Made by a program: the position numbers and the translations under genes. This document shows, in pieces, positions 56,044 to 64,000 of a stretch of 64,000 nucleotides of DNA (position 1 is the stretch's first letter; every line of letters starts with the position of its first letter). The notes under the pieces are model-generated. The model was not told the origin of the DNA, ran no database searches, and saw nothing but the letters and a program-made list of their open reading frames with translations. Location: NCBI GenBank assembly GCA_958477465.1, contig CAUEFX010000009.1, positions 17,092 to 81,091 of the forward strand. The letters are read 5' to 3'. The stretch is from an uncultured Bacteroides sp. GTDB taxonomy: Bacteria > Bacteroidota > Bacteroidia > Bacteroidales > Bacteroidaceae.

Positions 56044-58473
56044 TCAAAATGCTCTGTGCAATGTGTATTTTCCTCCCGGATGTGTCTGCATATCATATTC
56101 ATAAACCTTATATAAGAGAGGATATTGAGCCCTTAATCCGGCTGCGACCAGCGGTTCTTTAATAACTCCGCGCTTCATCAATGGATTCGGATTATCGCCC
56201 TCCGCTTCCTTAAGCCCTGCACCTTCCAACGGTACGTATGAACGTATACGCAGATTGCCGCCAATGCGTGAAGTTACGGTAGCTGTAATCAATTCACCGC
56301 CATCCCAGTCCATGTCCACTTCAAAAGCCCCGCGGGCTACCAGACCTTTTACGCTGCCCTTGTTCCAATCTTGAGGCAAGGCGGGTAATAAATGTAAAGC
56401 TTCATCATGACTTTGAAGTAACATCTCAGCTACACCGGCAGTGAAACCGAAGTTTCCATCAATCTGAAAAGGCGGATGCGCGTCAAACATATTCGGATAA
56501 GTACGTCCGTCAGGATTATCCTTTTCCACCAGTTTCAACATATTCCTGATAATCTTATAAGCATGGTCACCATCGAGCAAACGCGCCCACAGATTAATTT
56601 TCCAACCGATAGACCATCCCGTAGCCATGTCACCCCGATAGAGAAGTGAGCGTTTAGCTGCCTGGAAAAGCTGCGGATGTGCATAAGGGGAAATCTGATT
56701 ACTGGGATAAAGTCCGTACAAATGGGAAACGTGACGATGGTCATTATTCGGATCATCCACATCTGCCAGCCACTCCTGCAACTGGTTGTACTTGCCTATC
56801 TGCATAGGTGGTAAACGCTCAATCATGCTTTGCAGGCTATCCCGATAGGAGGTATCAGCAGGATATAACAGTTGGGTAGCCGACAGTACGGAAGTCAATG
56901 CATCCAACACGATCTGAGTGTCCATCGTACATCCGGCGGTAATCATCGTACCGGTTCCCGGAGGTCCCTGTTCGGGAGACATAGAAGGAGCACAGACCAT
57001 CCACCCATATTTAGGATGTTCCACCAGAAAATCGAGAAAGAAATCGGCTACTCCCTTCAAGGCAGGGTAAGCAGTTTTCAGGAATGCCTGATCGCCGGTA
57101 TAAAGATAATGTTGCCACAAATGTTGGCTCAGCCAAGCACCTCCCAACGGCCAGACATACGAAGCACCATCCACAGGTCCGGCCATACGCCACAAATCCG
57201 TATTATGATGTACAGTCCATCCACGGCACCCATACAAGGTGCGCGCTGTGCCTTGTGCCGACTCAGACAATTCTTTCACCATCTGGAACAGCGGTTCATG
57301 CATTTCCGGAAGATTGGTCACTTCTGCCGGCCAGTAGTTCATCTCCGTATTGATATTGATGGTATACTTCCCATCCCACGGAGCCAACAGTTCATGATTC
57401 CAGATACCTTGCAGACCGGCAGGCTGTCCACCTGGTTGCGAAGAGGATATAAGCAGGTAACGTCCGAACTGGAACATCAATGCCACCAAACCAAGATCTT
57501 TCCTTTCATTGAAATACTTGATACGGTAAGATGTCTCTTCCTGACAGGAGGGACCAACGTTCAGAGAGACACGCCCGAAAAGCTTCTGATAGGCTTCTTC
57601 ATGAGTTGTAAGCGCTTGGTCATAAGGGCGCTTCATCGCTTTTACCAGAAAGTCCGTTGCTCGACGGGTTTCATTGGCACTGACATCCTTATAATTGACA
57701 AAGTTGGTTGCAGCCGTCACATAAATCACAGCGGCATCTGCACCCTTCACTTCTATGCAATCATTGGTGACATTGACTTTACCTTTCTCCGCCTTTATCT
57801 GTGTACGGGTCTCAAAACGGATAGCTCCAGGAATACCTTCGTGCGCCGAACCATGTCCGGACAACAACAGGCTTTTGCCATTCTTTTTTATCTCGTATTC
57901 TTTATACGGAGTACTATATCTGGTTGTAAAATTGACTGCACCGGGTTTATCCGCCTCAATACGGATGATCAAAGCATTATCTACCAAAGAAGTAAATAGG
58001 GTGCGGGTATAATTCACTTCACCTATTTTATACCGTATGGATGCAACTGCCCGTTCCAAATCCAAGTCCCTGCGATAATTGGAGTAATCGGCATGTCCGT
58101 CAAATTCCAGCATCAAACTGCCAATCGTTTGGAAAGGCATGCCATGCTGTCCGGTAAAAAAGTTATCAGCCATAATTTTTTCGGCCTCTTTCTCACGTCC
58201 GGCAAAAATAAGTTCCCTGACTTTAGGCAATACACCGAATGCCTTCGGACTGTCATTGCGATGAGGGCCACCGCCCCAGACAGTCTCCTCATTCAACTGT
58301 ATCTGTTCGTTAACTACTCCACCATAGACCATGGCGCCCAAACGTGAATTTCCCAAAGGTAATGCTTCGGTCCATACTTTGGCTGGTTGCTGATACCAGA
58401 GCTTCAAATCATCAGCTTTAGCCATCAAGTAGCAAACACAGACAATGCACAGAGCTATCAAACGGTTTTTCAT
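56044..58473 (-). CDS. GH95 alpha-L-fucosidase or alpha-L-galactosidase
   Basis: An 809-residue secreted enzyme of family 95 (signal peptide to about residue 20, YLMAKA). The N-terminal beta domain begins LWYQQPAKVWTEALPLGNSRLGAMVYGG and has IQLNEETVWGGGPHRND. The (alpha/alpha)6 domain includes GKYTININTEMNYWPAEV (the Asn pair used to activate water), CAPSMSPEQGP (general-acid Glu region) and FDAHPPFQIDGNFG. These are the family signatures. GH95 enzymes remove terminal alpha-1,2-L-fucose, or alpha-L-galactose in some Bacteroides; these cannot be separated here by eye. It heads its own unit, followed by GH71/99-like copy 3, and implies a deoxyhexose cap on the target glycan. Confidence 0.92.
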   Translation of the reverse strand: MKNRLIALCIVCVCYLMAKADDLKLWYQQPAKVWTEALPLGNSRLGAMVYGGVVNEQIQLNEETVWGGGPHRNDSPKAFGVLPKVRELIFAGREKEAEKIMADNFFTGQHGMPFQTIGSLMLEFDGHADYSNYRRDLDLERAVASIRYKIGEVNYTRTLFTSLVDNALIIRIEADKPGAVNFTTRYSTPYKEYEIKKNGKSLLLSGHGSAHEGIPGAIRFETRTQIKAEKGKVNVTNDCIEVKGADAAVIYVTAATNFVNYKDVSANETRRATDFLVKAMKRPYDQALTTHEEAYQKLFGRVSLNVGPSCQEETSYRIKYFNERKDLGLVALMFQFGRYLLISSSQPGGQPAGLQGIWNHELLAPWDGKYTININTEMNYWPAEVTNLPEMHEPLFQMVKELSESAQGTARTLYGCRGWTVHHNTDLWRMAGPVDGASYVWPLGGAWLSQHLWQHYLYTGDQAFLKTAYPALKGVADFFLDFLVEHPKYGWMVCAPSMSPEQGPPGTGTMITAGCTMDTQIVLDALTSVLSATQLLYPADTSYRDSLQSMIERLPPMQIGKYNQLQEWLADVDDPNNDHRHVSHLYGLYPSNQISPYAHPQLFQAAKRSLLYRGDMATGWSIGWKINLWARLLDGDHAYKIIRNMLKLVEKDNPDGRTYPNMFDAHPPFQIDGNFGFTAGVAEMLLQSHDEALHLLPALPQDWNKGSVKGLVARGAFEVDMDWDGGELITATVTSRIGGNLRIRSYVPLEGAGLKEAEGDNPNPLMKRGVIKEPLVAAGLRAQYPLLYKVYEYDMQTHPGGKYTLHRAF

Positions 58474-59337
58474 GATTCTTTAAAATTATGTTTTTCAAAT
58501 GCAAAGAAAAGTGCGACTTATTAATAATACCTATTAAAAGACATTAATATCGGCTTAAAATAGAATTAATAAGGATTAATGCCGAAAATAATTCATTTTT
58601 GTCGGGTTATGAATCAAACAATTATCGACATATACTACATCTTATACCTAAGCTAACGTGTATCCAAAAGCTACCAAAAACACGGATAATCTGACACTAT
58701 TCTCTCATATTACACTTTTTACTAACAGGTACTTCTATAAAAAAGCAGCAGATAGAAGAAAAAGTGCATAAATAAACAGATAACACACTCTTTTTTCTGC
58801 ATATTTCCAGTCAAAAGAGAATAAATATGCACTTATAGTAATATATTCACCTACTTTTCTATGAGAGAAAAATTCAGTTCCTCGTAGAGGAACGAGTCGT
58901 TCCTCTACGAGAAACTATAAGAGTCTCTACGGGGAAAGCATTTATTTCTTATAGAGACCTTCTTTTTACGCTAACAGCTAACAGAATTCAAACCGTTTCA
59001 AAATAGAACAAAGACAAGTATACACGTATTTTAAAGATAAATAGAAAGCCAAACAATAAAATTTAGCTTCCAGCAACAATCAATTCTTCAGATTGGTAGC
59101 TTTTTGAAATATTCTATATAAAAATGCAGAAGCTTTTTGGCATCAACCTTATCTATAGCCTTGACAGAGGGATTCTGCAGGAATTAAAATATCACATTGA
59201 CATTTTGTAAAATGTACTCCTATCTTTCAAATATATCATCAAGTCCTTGGGGATATGATTCTTTAAATATGAAATCGCCAACCGCAAACTTTGCAAATTC
59301 ACTTTTTTATAGTAGATTTGCAAAAACATTATTTGTA
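58474..59337. other. Long AT-rich spacer with inverted repeats
   Basis: No convincing gene. The GH95 leader side (58480-58600, - strand) has CACTTTTCTTTGCATTTG, a loose match to the promoter of the GH92 unit, and several TATTAA/TTAATA elements. A perfect inverted repeat, CTCGTAGAGGAACG (58881-58894) and CGTTCCTCTACGAG (58898-58911), is followed by TATAAGAGTCTCTA and TTATAGAGAC, which can form a second, weaker hairpin (58916-58958). A short - strand open stretch (59094-59183) reads KAIDKVDAKKLLHFYIEYFK but has no start and may be a gene remnant. Confidence 0.6.
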
Positions 59338-60510
59338 ATGATAGAAAGAGTATTAAAAGCTAAATTAGTAGAGCTAACTGCAAAGTATCCAATTGTCACC
59401 TTGACAGGACCAAGACAATCGGGCAAATCAACATTGCTCAAGACATCATTCCCCGAATACAAATATGTATCATTAGAAGATCCGGACATGAGGCTATTCG
59501 CGACCGAAGATCCCAGAGGTTTTTTAGCGACATATCCGGATAAGGTAATTATTGATGAAGCACAAAGAGTACCTTCCTTGTTTTCATATATCCAAACTCA
59601 TACAGACAAAGAGAATAGAGAAGGTATGTACCTGCTTGCCGGTTCTCATAATTTTCTTCTGATGGAAAATATTAACCAGTCTCTTGCCGGAAGAACTGCC
59701 ATCTTAAAATTACTTCCTTTTTCCCATTATGAAATGAAAGAAGGAAGCATACTACCGGCAAAAGTAGATGAAGAAATCTTCAAAGGTGCGTATCCTCGTC
59801 TCTATGACAAAGATATTATTCCAACAGACTACTACCCGTTTTACATCCAGACCTATGTAGAACGAGATGTCAGATTAATGCGAAACATTGGAGATTTAAG
59901 TAAGTTCATTCGTTTCTTAAAACTATGCGCCGGACGCATCGGACAATTGCTCAATATTTCATCATTAGCCAATGAATGCGGTGTATCAGTTACAACTACA
60001 ACCTCTTGGATTTCTATTTTGGAAGCCAGTTATATCTGTTATTTGTTAAAACCAGATCATAATAATTATGCAAAACGTTTGGTTAAGGCTCCCAAATTAT
60101 ATTTTTATGATACAGGTTTGGCTTGTTCTCTTTTGGATATACGAACTGCGGAACAAGTATCTACTCATTTCTTGCGCGGCGGCTTATTTGAAAATCTTGT
60201 GATTAATGAATTTATCAAGGAGTCATACAACAAAGGTGAAGAATCTAACCTGACATTTTGGCGAGACAGCACAGGAAATGAAGTCGACCTATTACGTACT
60301 TTTGAGAGTAAGCAATATGCCTACGAAATTAAATCGGGAGCAACGTACTCGTCAGACTTTTTCAAAGGGATCTCCAAGTGGGCCAAACTATCCGGTGCAA
60401 CACCTGAACAATGTTTTGCGATTTATAATGGAGATAAAGACATGAAAACCTCGCAGGGAGAAGTTGTTTCTTTCCTGTCTTTTGCCTGTTCGCCGACAAA
60501 AATCGAGTAG
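59338..60510 (+). CDS. AAA-family ATPase with DUF4143 domain
   Basis: A 390-residue protein. The ATG at 59338 (MIERVLKAKLVELTAKYP) fits the family start; an upstream in-frame ATG at 59197 would add a non-conserved leader. Walker A is LTGPRQSGKSTLLK and Walker B is KVIIDEAQRVPSLFSYIQ. LLAGSHNFLLMENINQSLAGR acts as a sensor-type motif. The DUF4143 part contains YVERDVRLMRNIGDLSKFIRF, APKLYFYDTGLACSLLDI, GGLFENLVINEF and a nuclease-like FWRDSTGNEVDLL with IKSGATYS. Such proteins are common, often horizontally moved, and have no settled role. It stands alone between two gene-poor stretches. Confidence 0.9.
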   Translation: MIERVLKAKLVELTAKYPIVTLTGPRQSGKSTLLKTSFPEYKYVSLEDPDMRLFATEDPRGFLATYPDKVIIDEAQRVPSLFSYIQTHTDKENREGMYLLAGSHNFLLMENINQSLAGRTAILKLLPFSHYEMKEGSILPAKVDEEIFKGAYPRLYDKDIIPTDYYPFYIQTYVERDVRLMRNIGDLSKFIRFLKLCAGRIGQLLNISSLANECGVSVTTTTSWISILEASYICYLLKPDHNNYAKRLVKAPKLYFYDTGLACSLLDIRTAEQVSTHFLRGGLFENLVINEFIKESYNKGEESNLTFWRDSTGNEVDLLRTFESKQYAYEIKSGATYSSDFFKGISKWAKLSGATPEQCFAIYNGDKDMKTSQGEVVSFLSFACSPTKIE

Positions 60511-60543
60511 GAGGAAAACGAAGCAGTTTTCTTCCTACTCGAT
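60502..60543. terminator. Hairpin at the end of the ATPase gene
   Basis: Arms at 60502-60519 and 60526-60543 pair over 18 bp with one G-T wobble around the loop GAAGCA. The left arm includes the stop codon. No T-run follows on the + strand, so termination strength is uncertain. Confidence 0.6.
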
Positions 60544-60631
60544 TGCCCCAACCATTCCGCTCCTTTTTTTCAGTTCTCCATTGAGCAAGTAATGACACTC
60601 GCCCCCGCAATATATTTTTATCGTAGCAACT

Positions 60632-61603
60632 TTATTTCCCTTCCTGAAGCTTCTTCTCATACGCTTCCAGCTCTTTCCTGCTCCGGCTGGACGTTACCAT
60701 ATATACTCCTGAAAAGATAAGGAGTACCGCTATCGCCTTTGTCAGGTTGAACGAGTCCATTCCCCAACATACGGCTACGACGCAGGCCACAAGCGGCTGA
60801 ATGTAATTGTACATTCCGGCTACCGTGGGGCGGAGATTTTTCTGCCCGACAACGACAAGCATATAGCTGATAAAGGTAGCACCTACTACTATAAAGGTAA
60901 GTCCGCCTATATCGGCAAACGACAAGCTGCTCCATCGGGCATTCATCAGATCACCTGCAGAAAAAGGCAGTATACAGACGAATGAATAGGTAAACATCCA
61001 CTTCATGATAGTGACCAATGAATACTTGCCCACAAAATCCTTGTAGAGGACAATATAAAGGGCATAGCAGAATTGTGCAAGCAGAACCAGCAGATCCCCC
61101 CAAATTGCAGTACTCTGCGAAACTGGAACATCAGTTTTCTGCCCGCTTCCCAGAATGAGCAGGAGCGCCCCGCCGGCACCAGCGGCAATACCAAGCACTT
61201 TTTTTCCGGTAACAGGTTCCTTCAGGATGAAGGCGGCCAGAATCATGGCCCACAGTGGCATGCTGGTCGTGATAATAGAAGCATCGCCGGGTGAACTCAG
61301 ACTGACACCGAAGATGAAGCATCCCTGATTGAACACAACAGCCAGAAGAGAGGCAAAGAACAGGCTCATCAGGTCCTTATGGCTGACATGCTCGGGTTTT
61401 CTGAAAAAAGAGGTGAACCAGAAGAGGACCATGGCACCTCCGATACGCAGGTCGGTTACGACGAATGGGGTGACGGCGCCTCCGGCCATGATGAATTTAG
61501 AAACCGGGGACATCAGTCCCCACATGGCATTTGCCCCGAACATGGTGGCATGGCCCTTCCAACTAATTTTCTCCATTTTATTTTTAGTCAAATCATTATT
61601 CAT
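60632..61603 (-). CDS. EamA/DMT-superfamily transporter
   Basis: A 323-residue inner-membrane protein (314 if translated from MEKISWKG at 61576) with ten hydrophobic helices in two EamA repeats. The first starts GHATMFGANAMWGLMSPVSKFI and contains SLSSPGDASIITTSMPLWAMILAAF. The second contains LVLLAQFCYALYIVLYKDFVG and PTVAGMYNYIQPLVACVVAV. Such proteins export or import amino acids, nucleosides or other metabolites. A divergent AraC-type gene starts 380 bp away and might control it. The substrate is unknown. Confidence 0.9.
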   Translation of the reverse strand: MNNDLTKNKMEKISWKGHATMFGANAMWGLMSPVSKFIMAGGAVTPFVVTDLRIGGAMVLFWFTSFFRKPEHVSHKDLMSLFFASLLAVVFNQGCFIFGVSLSSPGDASIITTSMPLWAMILAAFILKEPVTGKKVLGIAAGAGGALLLILGSGQKTDVPVSQSTAIWGDLLVLLAQFCYALYIVLYKDFVGKYSLVTIMKWMFTYSFVCILPFSAGDLMNARWSSLSFADIGGLTFIVVGATFISYMLVVVGQKNLRPTVAGMYNYIQPLVACVVAVCWGMDSFNLTKAIAVLLIFSGVYMVTSSRSRKELEAYEKKLQEGK

Positions 61604-61824
61604 ACAAAAGATTCACTCCTGTTTTCAGCGAAGTGAATCTTACAGTCGAAAATTTCTACATGTCCTGGAGCGACTGCATTACAATGGATATTCCTGTCCT
61701 TGTAATTGAACGCCACGTTTTTGGTGAGTCCTATCAGGCCATGTTTGGATACGACGTATGCCACACCCGTGACAATGGGTACCTTATCCTTCAACCTCCC
61801 TCCCAGCCCTTGTGCAGTTACTTA
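61600..61824 (-). pseudogene. Internally deleted SDR-family oxidoreductase remnant
   Basis: The - strand frame reads GGRLKDKVPIVTG and then jumps directly to AYVVSKHGLIGLTKNVAFNY and NAVAPGHVE. The first piece is the beta-1 strand of an SDR Rossmann fold; the second begins at the catalytic YxxxK and continues to the NAVAPG motif. The intervening 130 or so residues, including most of the TGxxxGxG loop and the catalytic Ser, are missing, as is everything after the NAVAPG region. It is a non-functional fragment that overlaps the end of the DMT transporter's start region. Confidence 0.75.
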
Positions 61825-61956
61825 TAATGTAGTTCCCATAAATAAAATAAATAATCCTGCAATTTTAAGCAATCTCATCATCCGTCAGTTTGGGGTAAAT
61901 ACTAAATTTTACTCCTCACTAATAATGTGTGCAAAATTAGGAACCTCTCAAGCATA

Positions 61957-61964
61957 TATTTTTG
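61957..61964 (+). promoter_or_regulatory. Candidate -7 element of the AraC-type gene
   Basis: TATTTTTG is an exact TAnnTTTG core, 18 bp before the ATG at 61983. No TTG stands 19-21 bases upstream. The leader would be only about 10 bases long. Confidence 0.35.
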
Positions 61965-61982
61965 TACTTTTATACCATAATA

Positions 61983-62843
61983 ATGAATAATACGACTATG
62001 TGGAAAGAAAATTTGTACCAACCTGTTGAAATTCTGCTAAGGGAGCATGACGAATTCCCTATCGGGGAACATCGGCATTCCTTCTTTGAGATAGTCTATA
62101 TCCTGGACGGGAACGGAAAATTCCATGCGTACACATTTGGGGATAAGAAAGAATGCCACGAATATACAGCAGGAGACTTGTATCTGATTCCGCCGGAACG
62201 GGTACACCGCTTTACAATAGACAGCCACAGCCGATATGTCTTTATCCGTTTCACAAGAAATTATGTATCAGACTATATTAACAGCTACATAGAGAAAACC
62301 CTCGAAATACAGTCTGGATTCAGAATCCAACCTTCCGGTCCTGACAGGGGCATACTCCGGTCCCTGATGGGTATGACAGAAACTGAAGCGGCCAACAGGC
62401 AGGAACTCTCCGGGTTGTTGCTACAATACTATGTAAACAGTATCATACTGATTATATCAAGAAGCCTCTCGGAGATGACACCGATATATGATCATACGGA
62501 CAATGACAAGGCGCATTACATGCTCCAATATATCCAGCAGCATATCCACCAGCCGGAACTGCTCAAACTGGAGATACTGGCTGAAAAATTCCATTTGTCC
62601 CCCGTTTATGCAGGCCGCTTCTTCAAACGTAACTTCGGGGAAGATTTCAGAAGGTATGTATCAATGAACCGTTTGCGGAAAGTAGAGGAGATGCTTGTAA
62701 ACACACGCATGAGCATTAAAGAGATTGCAGCGGGGATGGGATACATAGACTCCTGTTATCTGAACAAGCTTTTCCGGCAATATCATGGAATGACTCCTGC
62801 GCAATTCAGGAAACAGTACCTGAATACACGCGAAACAAGCTGA
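61983..62843 (+). CDS. AraC-family transcriptional regulator
   Basis: A 286-residue cytoplasmic regulator. The ATG at 61983 (MNNTTMWKENLYQ) is preferred to one 21 bases earlier that would lie within the promoter. Residues about 25-105 form a cupin-type ligand-binding domain (GEHRHSFFEIVYILDGNGKFH, then YTAGDLYLIPPERVHRF). The C-terminal 100 residues hold two helix-turn-helix motifs (LEILAEKFHLSPVYAGRFFKR; MSIKEIAAGMGYIDSCYLNK) and the family ending YHGMTPAQFRKQY. It is divergent from the SDR remnant and DMT transporter and may have controlled that cluster. The effector is probably a sugar or small aromatic, unknown. Confidence 0.92.
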   Translation: MNNTTMWKENLYQPVEILLREHDEFPIGEHRHSFFEIVYILDGNGKFHAYTFGDKKECHEYTAGDLYLIPPERVHRFTIDSHSRYVFIRFTRNYVSDYINSYIEKTLEIQSGFRIQPSGPDRGILRSLMGMTETEAANRQELSGLLLQYYVNSIILIISRSLSEMTPIYDHTDNDKAHYMLQYIQQHIHQPELLKLEILAEKFHLSPVYAGRFFKRNFGEDFRRYVSMNRLRKVEEMLVNTRMSIKEIAAGMGYIDSCYLNKLFRQYHGMTPAQFRKQYLNTRETS

Positions 62844-62946
62844 TTGGCGATAGTCGGTCATACAACTGAAGCAGGCCATTAGTAATGAAAATAGAGGTGT
62901 TCCGCTTATTTCTACCATACACCTCCAAAAAGAATCCCCGTAAAGT

Positions 62947-63031
62947 CGTAAATTACAGGGATTCGAGCCCCAAGTACCTCGCAGTACAGCGTTTTCAAGA
63001 CCGACGCAATCGACCACTCTGCCACCTCTCC
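62947..63031 (-). pseudogene. Degenerate tRNA-Ser (TGA anticodon)
   Basis: Read on the - strand, GGAGAGGTGGCAGAGTGG, the loop CTTGAAA (anticodon TGA), a class II variable arm (GTAC-TGCGAG-GTAC) and the T-loop CTCGAAT in GGGG...CCC are those of tRNA-Ser. The 3' acceptor that should read CCTCTCC is replaced by TAATTTA, and the anticodon stem (TCGGT against ACGCT) has three mismatches. It is therefore a pseudo-tRNA, possibly left by recombination at a tRNA target. Confidence 0.65.
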
Positions 63032-63363
63032 CTAAAAGGTAGAGGGTTCAAGTTATAATTCCATTCTATACAATGCAAAATATCAATAAAATAGCTATCT
63101 TTACATTCGGATAGGAATAACTCTTTCCAAGAAATAAAAAAAGAAGCGTTATGCCCATCTTACAACTTGAAAACCTGAAGGCCTTTTATTTTTGATGTAA
63201 AAGACAGCATAGTGATTCGTACGCATACAGCACGGGCCACTATCGTTACACCTGCATCATAGGCTTTCTCAAGGCCGTTAAGTTAGATTGACATAGATAG
63301 TCCACGTTTTTGCATTTACAAACCTGTTCTGTCGGACTGAAGAGCGAAAAAAGAAAAAACGAA
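63032..63363. other. Non-coding stretch with possible gene debris
   Basis: No intact gene. A short + strand frame starts MPILQLENLKAFYF at 63151 and stops at 63195. On the - strand a frame of about 40 codons (63152-63275) reads NGLEKAYDAGVTIVARAV but has no start codon. Both look like fragments; neither is identified. Confidence 0.4.
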
Positions 63364-63996
63364 ATGGAGCAAAAATTTTGCCAGAGTTGCGGTATGCCAC
63401 TGACCGCAGACAACAAGGGCACTAATGCCGATGGCAGTTACAACGAGGACTACTGCATCTACTGCTACAAAGACGGCAGATTCACACAAGACCTCACAAT
63501 GGAGCAGATGATTGAGTTCTGCGCACAGTTTACCGACCAAATGAACGAACAGGCTGGCTGGAATCTGACACCCGAACAAGCGAAAGAACAGATGCACCGG
63601 CTCTTCCCCAATCTGAGACGATGGAAACAGAAAGATGAAAGAACAATTATTGAAAAGGCAACGGCTTTGCTGGCTCAATGCAAAGAGGTGACACTGGCTT
63701 CAATTAATACCGATGGTGCTCCCCGCCCCGTACCGATGTCAAAAGGTCATACCGTAGGATACAACGAGGTATGGATGGCTACGGGAGCGGATTCAGTGAA
63801 AGTTGCCGATTTCAAAATAAACTCCAAAGCTGGACTTTGTTATTCTTTTTATGGAGACAGTGTTGCCTTACGCGGAACTGTAGAAATCATCACCGATGAC
63901 AGCATACGCAAGGAAATGTGGCAGGACTGGTACATCAACCATTTTCGGGTCAGTCCGAAAACCCTGTGGGTATGTTATGTTAAAATGCGAAAGTGA
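63364..63996 (+). CDS. Zinc-ribbon plus pyridoxamine-phosphate-oxidase-fold protein, apparently frameshifted at its end
   Basis: The frame starts MEQKFCQSCGMPL; a longer upstream start at 63310 is not supported. Residues 1-45 form a putative zinc ribbon (CQSC, then CIYCYKDGRF). Residues about 100-200 are a flavin-binding split-barrel domain of PPOX type (ALLAQCKEVTLASINTDGAPRPVPM; KVADFKINSKAGLCYSF; VALRGTVEIITDD). Up to WQDWYINHF the sequence is as expected. The last 20 residues (RVSPKTLWVCYVK) do not fit, whereas the +1 frame from 63944 reads FGSVRKPCGYVMLKCESEL, which resembles the expected last strand and stays open to the window edge. A one-base deletion near 63943 is likely, so the gene may be broken or continue beyond the window. 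Confidence 0.75.
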   Translation: MEQKFCQSCGMPLTADNKGTNADGSYNEDYCIYCYKDGRFTQDLTMEQMIEFCAQFTDQMNEQAGWNLTPEQAKEQMHRLFPNLRRWKQKDERTIIEKATALLAQCKEVTLASINTDGAPRPVPMSKGHTVGYNEVWMATGADSVKVADFKINSKAGLCYSFYGDSVALRGTVEIITDDSIRKEMWQDWYINHFRVSPKTLWVCYVKMRK

Positions 63997-64000
63997 ACTA

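Noticed and set aside
56872..57999. Long open frame (375 codons) on the + strand opposite GH95
   Set aside because: It lies wholly antisense to a GH95 gene with full family motifs, and the translation has no recognisable domain. The composition of the opposite strand explains it.
59094..59183. Short - strand coding-like stretch reading KAIDKVDAKKLLHFYIEYFK
   Set aside because: About 30 codons, no start codon and no recognised family; mentioned only as possible debris in the spacer.
59197..59337. Upstream start for the AAA/DUF4143 protein
   Set aside because: The added 47 residues precede the conserved family start and lie in AT-rich spacer.
63151..63195. Short + strand frame MPILQLENLKAFYF resembling the first residues of an ABC ATPase
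   Set aside because: Fourteen codons only, with no Walker motif following in any frame.

Overview
The window looks like a chromosomal segment of a gut Bacteroides or a close relative. It carries two SusC/SusD pairs, an ECF sigma/FecR/STN-SusC relay, many periplasmic or lipoprotein glycosidases (GH89, GH92, GH43, GH3, GH31, GH95, GH71/99-like) and promoter cores of the Bacteroides form TTG-N20-TAnnTTTG. All family names rest on reading motifs by eye; no search was run.

Region 1 (1-4.6 kb) is housekeeping or accessory: a TonB-dependent receptor, a CNNM/CorC-type membrane protein and an NlpE-like lipoprotein, closed by a strong terminator.

Region 2 (4.7-23.8 kb, + strand) is a polysaccharide utilisation locus (PUL) controlled by an ECF sigma factor and FecR anti-sigma factor that signal through an STN-containing SusC. 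After SusC/SusD come two endonuclease/exonuclease/phosphatase-fold proteins and a beta-helix protein. A hairpin follows, then a second module: GH89 alpha-N-acetylglucosaminidase, glycerate kinase, GntP-type permease, an HGSNAT-like membrane N-acetyltransferase and a second GH89. HGSNAT and NAGLU act consecutively on alpha-glucosamine in human lysosomes. Finding their homologues 6 bp apart suggests an acetylate-then-hydrolyse relay for un-acetylated alpha-GlcN, as found in heparan-type chains or GPI-type glycans.

Region 3 (23.9-58.5 kb, almost all - strand) is a large second PUL. One transcription unit runs from a DUF4988-type lipoprotein through SusC, SusD, a DUF3823 lipoprotein, two GH71/99-like proteins, two GH43s (one with a CBM6-like domain) and a tandem alpha/beta-hydrolase. 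A second unit holds GH92, a GH3-PA14-SGNH fusion and GH43. A third holds an amber-interrupted GH3, GH31 and a 25-residue peptide. A fourth holds GH95 and a third GH71/99-like protein. There is no hybrid two-component system or ECF pair. The only regulator is a + strand membrane protein with a LamG/Kelch-like periplasmic half, one membrane helix and a cytoplasmic SARP-like winged helix. A 10-bp element, TTAATAGCCG, occurs upstream of this gene and upstream of the GH92 unit. The enzyme set fits a branched, esterified alpha-mannan carrying pentose and fucose, for example a fungal glucuronoxylomannan, but the substrate is inferred.

Region 4 (58.5-64 kb) is a loose, partly decayed accessory stretch: a 0.86-kb spacer with hairpins, an AAA/DUF4143 ATPase, a DMT-type exporter, an internally deleted SDR remnant, an AraC regulator, a degenerate tRNA-Ser and a zinc-ribbon/flavin-fold gene that appears frameshifted at the window edge.
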